Positions 8,824-15,427 of a stretch of DNA of 49,775 nt are shown piece after piece. Below the pieces are notes generated by a model. The model was not told the origin of the DNA. It saw only the letters and a list, made by a program, of their open reading frames with translations, and did not search any database. Both the position numbers and the translations under genes were made by a program. Origin of the DNA: Chloroflexota bacterium (GTDB lineage: Bacteria > Chloroflexota > Chloroflexia > Chloroheliales > Chloroheliaceae); assembly GCA_028287745.1 (NCBI GenBank), contig JAQBPB010000088.1:1-49775 (forward strand). The letters run 5' to 3'. The stretch's first letter is position 1, and each line of letters starts with the position of its first letter.

Positions 8824-8852
8824 GTTATAACACTCCATATATTTTTTGTCAA
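8824..8852 (-). promoter_or_regulatory. Consensus sigma-70-type promoter of the esterase/ATP-grasp operon
   Basis: On the minus strand TTGACA (8852-8847) is followed by exactly 17 bases and TATAAC (8829-8824). This matches the housekeeping promoter at eleven of twelve positions with optimal spacing. The expected start, near 8817, would leave an untranslated leader of about 145 bases before the TTG start of the esterase gene. The terminator of the upstream small gene ends just before it, which makes this a new transcription unit. Confidence 0.7.
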
Positions 8853-8856
8853 TTTT

Positions 8857-8892
8857 GCTTAATATAATAAAGGCCAGCTTTGCTTCCGGCCT
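8857..8892 (-). terminator. Intrinsic terminator of the small acidic gene
   Basis: On the minus strand AGGCCGG (8892-8886), an eight-base loop and CTGGCCT (8877-8871) pair over seven positions with one G-T. The AT-rich tail TTATTATATTAAG follows. It lies about 95 bases after the stop at 8988 and directly before the promoter of the esterase operon. Confidence 0.7.
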
Positions 8893-8987
8893 GGTAGTAT
8901 TTAAATGAACTCATTTTTTAAGTTAAAAATCTGGTAATAGAATATCCTGGGTCCGGGCCGGAGCATCCGGCTGAACCTGCCCTGAAA

Positions 8988-9185
8988 TTAAGCCGTTAGG
9001 CTAACCGGGTCCGGCTGTAAATGGGCCAGGCCAGCTGATATTTGTTCAATTTCTTTAAAGAGGGCATCCAGTTTGAAAGGTTTAATTTCTTCATGGCCGT
9101 ATTCCAGGTCATTAAAAATTTCGGTAAACTCCTGGGTTTCTTCGCCCGCTGCTGTGAAGCCGTCCGCATCGTAAGTGGGTTGCAT
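8988..9185 (-). CDS. Small acidic protein of unknown function (65 aa)
   Basis: ATG at 9185 follows AAAGGGAG seven bases upstream, a strong ribosome site inside the longer frame that opens at 9212. The protein is 65 residues, strongly acidic in its first half (DADGF, EETQEF, EIFNDLEYGHEE). It has one amphipathic helical stretch, FKLDALFKEIEQISAGLAHL, and no cysteine, signal peptide or membrane segment. It has its own terminator at 8857-8892 and lies upstream of the esterase/ATP-grasp operon on the same strand. I do not recognise a family. It could be a regulatory or partner protein, or a substrate of the neighbouring ligase. The last idea is speculative, because no known core-peptide motif is visible. 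Confidence 0.62.
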   Translation of the reverse strand: MQPTYDADGFTAAGEETQEFTEIFNDLEYGHEEIKPFKLDALFKEIEQISAGLAHLQPDPVSLTA

Positions 9186-9428
9186 TGTCAAACTCCCTTT
9201 CCACGTAACCAAATAGGTCCATTGTTGTGTAACAACTCCAAGGCAAAAACAGTGCCAGGAGTTTAAACCTTTACAAAGAAACTCACCGGAAATATTAAGT
9301 TAGTTACATTCAAGCTTGGTTACAGGAAAAACTCGGCTGACTTAAGAGCTTTGCGGGCTGCCCGCGTCCGGTGATTTTCTTTCAACCGGTATACGCGGGC
9401 AGCCAGGTTTATACGCAGGTACCTGAGA

Positions 9429-10976
9429 TTAGGCCGGGGTTGTGGGCGGGGGCGTGGTAACCGGGACGGCGGTAGTGGTCGGAGGTGTCACCGGCGAGGT
9501 CTGGGACAGGCTGCCCGAACGTTCGCGGCAGTAGCGGGCCTGTTCCGGCTGATTATCCTTTTCGTAGAGAGCAGCCAGGGCCAGCCAGCGTTCCGGCCCA
9601 TTCGGGTCCAGTTCCAGGCTGCGGCTGTAGGCGCTGATGGCCTCTTTTATATTTCCCTGCAAGGCCAGGGCTTGTCCCAGGTGGGAGTACCCTCCGGCCC
9701 AGTTAGGGTTCTGGTTTGCCACGGTCCTGAAGGACTGGGCCGCTTCGGCGTAGCGGTTGACCTGGCCGGGAATGGCGCTGTCAGGGGCGTTCAGGTAAAG
9801 GGTGCCCAGGCCCAGGTTGGCCGAAACATTACTGGCATCCGCTTTCAAAACGGCCTGGTAGGCCGAGATGGCCCCTTTGTAATCCCCGCTGGCCTGGCTG
9901 TCCCTGGCTGCTTGCAGGTTCCTGGCCGCAAGGGCCTGGGTGCTGGCGGCAGTCGCGGCCTGAGTGCTGGCAGCGGTAGAAGGGCCGGGCGTGGTACTGG
10001 CCGGAGTCCCGGCGGCGGGACTGAGTTGAATCAGGGTTGGCGAAGTCGCTGCCGCCGGAGTTTGTGGGGTACTGGCAGCAGGGCTTTCGGCGGCGCTGCC
10101 GGTGGGGGTAGCCGTACCCTGGACGGTTTGCGCGGCCTGTTGCTGGTTGGCCTGGTTTTGCAACAGGTTGTACACCAGGAAAGCCGATAGTAAAACTACC
10201 AGTGTAGCCAGGATAAAAAAGCCGGTCAGCCGGATACGGCGCAAGAAGAGGCGTTCACGTTTTTGCGGGGTATTGGCGGCCCGGTCGGCAGCCGTTACCG
10301 GGTCCACCCCGGCCTTTGGCCTGGAAGATTTTTTACCGTTGGTTGCGGGAGTGCTGACCAGGCTGGCCGGGGGCAACTTTTCTTCCAGCCGTGGGGTGGT
10401 GTTTATTTCACGGGAACCCAGCCGGGGCGGGTTGGTCTGGTTTTCGGCCTGGCCCAGTTTATTGGGTTTGGTTTCCTGGGTGCCCACGCCGGGGCGGGCA
10501 GGTGGGATTTGCACTGGCATATCGCGGAAAGGATTACTGACAAATTCCTGGGAACCTATCCGGCCCGGCTGGCTGGGCTGTTCTCTTTCGCCGGTGCGCG
10601 GTGGTTTGCTGGAAGTTTCTCCCACACTAAGGGGCGCGGTCGGGGCAGGGGCCCGCAGCGGTACGGTATCCTGGGTGAGCGGGCCGGTTTTGGGATTCAG
10701 GCGGCTTTCTTCGGCATTCAGGACGCGTAAAGCTTCTTTAGCGTGCTGGCTGTTTGGATTAATCTCCAGGGCTTTTTCCAGGGAGGCCCGCTTTTCCGCC
10801 CGGTCCTCGCTGGTGACGGAAATCCAGATCTGGGCAAATTCATTGCGAGGGTCGCGTTCGATGACCTGCTTGAATACCAGGTAAGCGTCAGCCATGTGGC
10901 CTTCCCGCACGTGCCGGATTCCTTCTTGCATCAACTCATTTGAGCTTCCGGTGGTCAATCGCCTGCTCCTCTCCAT
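9429..10976 (-). CDS. Membrane-anchored TPR protein with Pro/Ala/Thr-rich linkers
   Basis: This 515-residue protein begins with TPR-like helices at about 12-90 (EGIRHVREGHMADAYLVFKQ). A Pro/Gly-rich disordered region (about 95-240) follows, then a basic stretch and one membrane helix at about 250-272. After a second Ala/Thr/Ser/Pro-rich linker (about 275-350) come TPR units at about 352-485 (SGDYKGAISAYQAVLKADAS, then AISAYSRSLELDPN), and it ends in a Pro/Thr tail. The layout puts the C-terminal TPRs outside and the N-terminal ones in the cytosol, if basic residues stay inside. TTG at codon 7 (10958) has GAGAGGAG seven bases upstream and may be the real start. TPRs mediate protein contacts; the partners are unknown. 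No operon partner is evident. Confidence 0.85.
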   Translation of the reverse strand: MERSRRLTTGSSNELMQEGIRHVREGHMADAYLVFKQVIERDPRNEFAQIWISVTSEDRAEKRASLEKALEINPNSQHAKEALRVLNAEESRLNPKTGPLTQDTVPLRAPAPTAPLSVGETSSKPPRTGEREQPSQPGRIGSQEFVSNPFRDMPVQIPPARPGVGTQETKPNKLGQAENQTNPPRLGSREINTTPRLEEKLPPASLVSTPATNGKKSSRPKAGVDPVTAADRAANTPQKRERLFLRRIRLTGFFILATLVVLLSAFLVYNLLQNQANQQQAAQTVQGTATPTGSAAESPAASTPQTPAAATSPTLIQLSPAAGTPASTTPGPSTAASTQAATAASTQALAARNLQAARDSQASGDYKGAISAYQAVLKADASNVSANLGLGTLYLNAPDSAIPGQVNRYAEAAQSFRTVANQNPNWAGGYSHLGQALALQGNIKEAISAYSRSLELDPNGPERWLALAALYEKDNQPEQARYCRERSGSLSQTSPVTPPTTTAVPVTTPPPTTPA

Positions 10977-11675
10977 TGCCTATTGAACTTTGCCTGCTTA
11001 AAAAATGTGTCTGTAAGTCAGATTATAACAAATTTTGGCAATTGTTTTTATAAAAAAAGCTATGTATTTAGGGTCCGGGTATTTTTTTAATTTTTCGACC
11101 GCTTAATACTCTGTAAATCAAGACTTGCCATTCTACTTGTCTGACTGGAAGTGCAATGTTCAAGTGTATCAATCCGAGCGTAGTCTAGGAATCCGGGTAC
11201 CGCCTGGGTGGCGGTGGCGAATATCACACGACCTGAATTGGGTTCGAGAAAGGGTGGGATTCGGACAAATTACCGCCTTTACGGTAACCCAACGGGCGCG
11301 GGTACCCCATGGGTGCCTTCACAGAGGTCCAGGATGACAGGGGTGGTGTTTACCCATTTTAGTTACCGGCAATATGTCAAAACTTAATTTACAGAGTACT
11401 TAAAGGGCAGGACTTATAGAAGAGTTGTTCTAACCCACCGGACTCATTACGCTACAGAAATGAAATGAAACCCGAGGATCAGGGCCGGATTTAAGCCTGA
11501 ATAAACACAATTGTAAAGGACATATTGTCTGTTCGGTACGATTATTAGTTTAAAACGATTATAAAGTAGTGGTTTTTTTGGGGGAAATGTGGTACGTTTG
11601 ATGCTGTGATAAATTTCATAATTTCACAAACTGTTTCACACTAACCTTGTAACTCTTACACCAGGAGAATTGATA
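10977..11675. other. Long spacer holding a dispersed repeat copy
   Basis: No gene is supported between the TPR gene and the phn-type operon. The plus-strand open frame at 11125-11337 coincides with a non-coding repeat shared with 38777-38901. The last 100 bases before the substrate-binding protein gene are AT-rich. They carry the motif TTTCAYA three times (about 11617-11641), possibly an operator, though spacing is irregular. Confidence 0.45.
11171..11297 (+). repeat. Dispersed intergenic repeat, copy A
   Basis: This stretch aligns in reverse orientation with 38777-38901. The first 45 or so bases are nearly identical, including AGCGTAGTCTAGGAATCC against AGCGTAATCTAGGAATCC and the following CGGGTACC. 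The rest is diverged but alignable up to CCGCCTTTACGGT against CCGCCTTAGCGGC. The core is a 12-base loop GAGCGTAGTCTA (11176-11187) between TCC and GGA. The same loop, with two changes, lies in the perfect hairpin at 14596-14647. Both copies are intergenic. In one frame both read SER-LGIRVPP, which is an effect of the repeat, not a protein. Confidence 0.75.
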
Positions 11676-12644
11676 GTGAAAACTGGAAAAATACCTGTTG
11701 CAACAGCTCTTCTAGTAGTGCTAAGTATTGTCGTGGTAGCCTGTGGTGATAGCACTGCCACAACCGGACCCGCTGCTTCCGGCGCAACCTCTTCCAGCGG
11801 GGCTGTTTCTAAAATAACGCCTTTAACCGATAACCATACAACCGGCACTGAGAAGCCCAGCCCGCTGCGGGTTGGACTTGTGCCAAACCAGAACCCGGAA
11901 ACTATAAAAGCCCAGTACGCTTCATTCAAAACCTACCTGGAGAAAGCGCTGGGCATTCCCGTAGAATTATTCGTAGGAAGTGATTATCCCGGTGTAGTGA
12001 CGGCTATGACAACGGACAAGTTAGACCTGGCTTATTTTGGCGGCTTGACCTACCTGCAAGCTCGCGAACAGTCCGAAGTTTATCCGATTGTAACCGAGGT
12101 TGACCGCTTTACCAACGACCGGACCTATTATAGTGTAATTATCGTTCCGGCCGATAGCCCGGTCCAGAAAGTGGAAGAATTAAAAGGCAAAACCTTTGCC
12201 TTTGGTGATGTTGCCAGCACCAGCGGTTCGCTTTATCCCCGGATAATGTTAGACCAGGCCGGGTTGAAAGTGCCGGGCGACTTCAGAGAAGTAAAATATA
12301 CGGGTGGGCACGATGCTACGGCCCTATCGGTCCAGAATGGCTCGATAGACGCGGGCGGCCTGGAAGAACGTATCTTGCAGCGCCTGATCGATCAGGGTAA
12401 AATCGACCCGAAAAAGATTCGGATTATTAAACGTTCGGAGGGCATAATGGGCTATCCCTGGGTCGTCCGCTCGAAGTTGGATAAGGACTACGTTGAAAAG
12501 ATCATCAACGCGTTTATAAATATAAAGGATCCGGAGTTGTTGAAGCTAATGCGGGCTGAAAACTACACTAAAGTTAACGCCAGCGATTACAATTACGCCC
12601 GTGAGCAAGCCATCCGGCTGGGCCTTTTGGTCCCCAAGAAGTAA
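11676..12644 (+). CDS. phnD: Phosphate/phosphonate-type ABC transporter substrate-binding lipoprotein (PhnD family)
   Basis: This extracytoplasmic binding protein captures a phosphonate, phosphite or phosphate-like anion for the importer formed with the next two genes. The GTG start at 11676 (322 residues) has AGGAG eight bases upstream; a TTG at 11670 is too close to that site. A signal sequence ends in the lipobox VVAC with the lipidated Cys at about 23, then a Ser/Thr/Ala-rich linker. The mature domain is PhnD-like: LRVGLVPNQNPETIKAQY, LDLAYFGGLTYLQA, KTFAFGDVASTSGSLYPR. phnC follows after 14 bases. No C-P lyase or phosphite dehydrogenase gene is nearby, so the ligand is open. Confidence 0.9.
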   Translation: MKTGKIPVATALLVVLSIVVVACGDSTATTGPAASGATSSSGAVSKITPLTDNHTTGTEKPSPLRVGLVPNQNPETIKAQYASFKTYLEKALGIPVELFVGSDYPGVVTAMTTDKLDLAYFGGLTYLQAREQSEVYPIVTEVDRFTNDRTYYSVIIVPADSPVQKVEELKGKTFAFGDVASTSGSLYPRIMLDQAGLKVPGDFREVKYTGGHDATALSVQNGSIDAGGLEERILQRLIDQGKIDPKKIRIIKRSEGIMGYPWVVRSKLDKDYVEKIINAFINIKDPELLKLMRAENYTKVNASDYNYAREQAIRLGLLVPKK

Positions 12645-12658
12645 AGATATATCAAGTT

Positions 12659-13525
12659 ATGGCAATAATTCGGGCAACTAATTTACGAAAAGTTTACCCT
12701 AACGGCACCACCGGGCTGGACCGGTTAAGCCTGGAAGTGCAACCAGGCGAGCTGGTCGGTGTCTTAGGGTCCAGTGGGGCGGGGAAAACCTCTTTTTTCC
12801 GGCTGTTAAACGGTACCCTGCGTCCCACGGCAGGGGAACTTGAAGTGTTGGGCCGGAGGCTGGACCAGCGAGTTTCAACGGCGGAAATGCGCCGCTTGCG
12901 CTCGGAACTGGCCCTGATTAACCAACACCATAATGTCATTCCGCCCCTTTCGGTCCTTCAAAATATCTTGATTGGCCGGCTGGGCCGGACCAATACTTTC
13001 AGGGCACTCACCGGGTTTTTTAATGTCAGGGAGAATGAAAGGCTGCAGGCGGCCGAAGCGGCGGCCCTGGTCGGTCTGGCTCCGAAACTTTACAACCGGG
13101 CCGAAGACCTGTCGGGGGGGCAGCAGCAGCGCGTGGCGATTGCGCGAGCGATAATGCAGGGTGCGAAAATACTGCTGGCTGATGAACCGATTGCTTCCGT
13201 CGATATGCGGAATGCTGCCCTCATCCTGGACCTTTTCAAGCGAGTAAATGAAGAACTTGGCGTGACGGTGATGATAAACCTGCACCAGTTGGACTTCGCG
13301 GTGCGGTACTGCCCGCGCATCCTGGTGTTTAAAGCAGGAAACCTGGCTTATGACGGTTCGCCGGAAGGGCTGGGTAATTTCAATATATATGATGAGCCGC
13401 CAAAAATAGAGGAGCCGGATGCTTTAGACGGCGAAATTGTAGGGCAACCCACTTTAACAAAAGCAGCCATGCTGGAGGAGGCTGAAATGGGTGAAATACC
13501 GGGGAACAGGCATAACAATGATTGA
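12659..13525 (+). CDS. phnC: Phosphonate-type ABC transporter ATP-binding protein
   Basis: This 288-residue ABC ATPase powers the importer. Walker A is GSSGAGKTS at 37-45, the signature is LSGGQQQRVAIAR, Walker B is ILLADEP, and the switch His lies in NLHQLDFA. The Q-loop is NQHHNVIPPLSVLQN, typical of PhnC. A C-terminal tail of about 40 residues extends past the usual end. Its last codons overlap the start of phnE by 8 bases (ATG at 13518 inside AATGATTGA), a sign of translational coupling. Confidence 0.93.
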   Translation: MAIIRATNLRKVYPNGTTGLDRLSLEVQPGELVGVLGSSGAGKTSFFRLLNGTLRPTAGELEVLGRRLDQRVSTAEMRRLRSELALINQHHNVIPPLSVLQNILIGRLGRTNTFRALTGFFNVRENERLQAAEAAALVGLAPKLYNRAEDLSGGQQQRVAIARAIMQGAKILLADEPIASVDMRNAALILDLFKRVNEELGVTVMINLHQLDFAVRYCPRILVFKAGNLAYDGSPEGLGNFNIYDEPPKIEEPDALDGEIVGQPTLTKAAMLEEAEMGEIPGNRHNND

Positions 13526-14477
13526 ATCAACCGGAAACAAACGCCCGGTCGGGAGTTGGAGATTGCACGTAGACCTTAGCCAGGTAGAATTACCAGCCCG
13601 GCGAGGTTTTCGTTATTCTAACCTTTTTATTATTGGCGCCGTCCTTTTTGTAATATGGTTTAGCGGAAGTGGCTCGAAAGTAGCTTTTGAGCCTTTTTTT
13701 GACGCCAGAAATCAGAAACAGGTCGCCAATTTCACGGCCGGTCTCTTTCCGCCGGACCTTTCGCCAGGATTTATGAGCCTGGTCTGGCAACTGACTATAG
13801 AGACCTTTCAAATTTCCGTGATTGGTACGGTGCTGGCGATTATTATCGCCTTTCCGCTGAGTTTGCTGGCAATGCGGCGGCGCGGTGATGAGGTTAGCCG
13901 GGCGGCGCTTGGGACGCCCCGCTGGCTGATTAACAGTGGCTTTTACTATGCCACCAGATCATTACTGAACCTGGCCCGCGCCATCCCGGAACTGATCTGG
14001 GCCTTAATCGCAATTATTTTTGTCGGGCTGGGACCGTTCGCCGGGGTTGTGGCGCTGACTATTCACAGCGCGGGCATCCTGGGCAAGCTTTACGCCGAGA
14101 TTTTCGAAGCGGTGGACCAGCGCCTGGTTGAAACGGTGCGCGGCGCGGGCGCAAACGAAATGCAGACTTTGCTTTTCGCGCGCATCCCGCTCACCTTGCC
14201 GGTGCTGCTTTCATATACGATGTTTCGCTGGGAGTGTAATATGCGGGCGGCCACGGTGCTGGGATTTGTGGCGGCGGGTGGCCTGGGTTCGCAACTGCGG
14301 GTCAGCATGAATACTTACAACTACCCCCAGGTTACGACCCTGGTACTCGCTTTGCTTATCCTGGTGACGCTGGTTGACCTGGCGGGCCAGTTTTTGCGAA
14401 AGCGGATGCTGGATGTCCCGGACACAAACTGCGAAACCGCCCCGGAAACTATTATTGTAAAGGGTGCCAGGGTTTAA
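13518..14477 (+). CDS. phnE: Phosphonate-type ABC transporter permease
   Basis: This 319-residue inner-membrane permease has about six hydrophobic helices. The first is near residues 35-51 (LFIIGAVLFVIWF), followed by an external loop. The EAA loop that contacts PhnC is seen as ETVRGAGANEMQTLLFARIP. I chose ATG 13518 because AGG lies seven bases before it and it overlaps the phnC stop; a GTG at 13491 would add nine residues. It is the last gene of the three-gene operon. Two hairpins follow, at 14488-14517 and 14596-14647. Confidence 0.9.
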   Translation: MIESTGNKRPVGSWRLHVDLSQVELPARRGFRYSNLFIIGAVLFVIWFSGSGSKVAFEPFFDARNQKQVANFTAGLFPPDLSPGFMSLVWQLTIETFQISVIGTVLAIIIAFPLSLLAMRRRGDEVSRAALGTPRWLINSGFYYATRSLLNLARAIPELIWALIAIIFVGLGPFAGVVALTIHSAGILGKLYAEIFEAVDQRLVETVRGAGANEMQTLLFARIPLTLPVLLSYTMFRWECNMRAATVLGFVAAGGLGSQLRVSMNTYNYPQVTTLVLALLILVTLVDLAGQFLRKRMLDVPDTNCETAPETIIVKGARV

Positions 14478-14487
14478 TACTTATTCT

Positions 14488-14517
14488 CCTGGAAGGCGTT
14501 TTACAGCACTTTCCAGG
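14488..14517. repeat. Short inverted repeat after phnE
   Basis: CCTGGAA (14488-14494) and TTCCAGG (14511-14517) form a 7 bp stem 11 bases past the phnE stop. No T-run follows, so it is a weak terminator candidate or an mRNA end-protecting stem. Confidence 0.4.
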
Positions 14518-14595
14518 GGTGTTAAACAGGTTATGGCCTTCTGGAAACTCCGTAAAGCAAGATTTGCCAGATTTCTGGTTTACTAAAATGGGTAA

Positions 14596-14647
14596 CCAGC
14601 AAGCCATGTATTTCCAAGCGTAGTCGAGGAAATACATGGCTTGCTGG
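14596..14647. terminator. Perfect 20 bp hairpin carrying the dispersed-repeat core as its loop
   Basis: The arms at 14596-14615 (CCAGCAAGCC...) and 14628-14647 pair over 20 bases without mismatch around the 12-base loop AAGCGTAGTCGA. A T/A-rich stretch (AATTTATTATAT) follows on the plus strand. It lies between the phn-type operon and the convergent lipoprotein gene and may stop transcription. The loop plus the inner TTCC/GGAA matches the core of the dispersed repeat at 11171 and 38901, so this is probably a derived member of that family. Confidence 0.7.
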
Positions 14648-14704
14648 CAATTTATTATATCTACAAATTTGTGGCAAATCCTGGTTAACGCAGCCCTGCT
14701 TTGG

Positions 14705-15205
14705 TCAGGAAACGGTAACTATTAAAGTCTTAATTTTCCCTTCTTGAAAATCCGCCTTAAACTCCATCAGGTTGGTAGACTGGCAACGCCAGGTGACCAT
14801 TGGTTCATTTTCCAGGTAAGTGCTACTGCTACTCTGGAATTTGTTCTCTACCAGATTGGAAAGATAGACATTAATTTGCTCCTGCCCCTTGTAGAGGCTT
14901 TCACCTGTCACGGCAAAGTAGGCTCGCGGGATATAATAACCGCCTAATGTATAATAACCGCTGGTCTGATCGCTCTCGCTGTAGCCTGGATGAACCTCCA
15001 GCACCACCGCCCCATCTGAAAATAGGTCAAGGGCCTGTCCAACGTTACCCTCATTTAGATACCCTTCCAGGGTCTGGATAGTTCTCAAAGAACTGGCCGC
15101 AGTAGCAATCGGAAAGGCTATAGCTCCTGCTCCACAGGCGGTTAACAACCAGACTAAAAGTGCTAACAGTAGGCACATTCTTAAAACGTTTTTAACTTTG
15201 AACAT
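14705..15205 (-). CDS. Putative NTF2-like lipoprotein
   Basis: This 166-residue secreted protein has a signal sequence with a hydrophobic core at about 9-21 and the lipobox LTAC, Cys24 being the lipidation site. The mature part looks like an NTF2/SnoaL-like cone: a first helix IQTLEGYLNEGNVGQALDLF, a short strand GAVVLEV, then YKGQEQINVYLSNLVENKF and C-terminal strands. This fold serves ligand binding or enzymes, and the role cannot be read here. The ATG follows AAGGAGG, a near-perfect ribosome site. It is a single gene, convergent with the phn-type operon and divergent from the STAND ATPase. Confidence 0.75.
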   Translation of the reverse strand: MFKVKNVLRMCLLLALLVWLLTACGAGAIAFPIATAASSLRTIQTLEGYLNEGNVGQALDLFSDGAVVLEVHPGYSESDQTSGYYTLGGYYIPRAYFAVTGESLYKGQEQINVYLSNLVENKFQSSSSTYLENEPMVTWRCQSTNLMEFKADFQEGKIKTLIVTVS

Positions 15206-15427
15206 ATTTCCCTCCTTTTAAAGTCATATAGCCTCTTCCATTGAAGCTTCCGAGGAAGTATAATGTTTAATAGTAAACATGTTTTGGCTTTATTATCCTC
15301 ACAATTTTAGTTAATTATTTATCTGTGTCTGGTAATTTAATTTAATCGCAAACTTACTGCCTACTCCACTACTTTATTGCCAACTCCTTGCCACTTTCTA
15401 GCCGCTTTCAAGCCAGAGGTATATGTT

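Noticed and set aside
11225..11260. GGGTTCGAG as a tRNA T-arm
   Set aside because: No acceptor stem or anticodon arm can be built around it, and the word belongs to the dispersed repeat.
11125..11337. Plus-strand open frame reading SER-LGIRVPP
   Set aside because: It coincides with the dispersed repeat. The frame at 38611-38910 on the other strand shows the same peptide because of shared DNA, and neither has a ribosome site or conserved protein ends.
11617..11641. Pho-box-like direct repeats before the phnD gene
   Set aside because: The TTTCAYA words are spaced 9 and 12 bases apart rather than the regular 11, and the phylum's box is not known to me.
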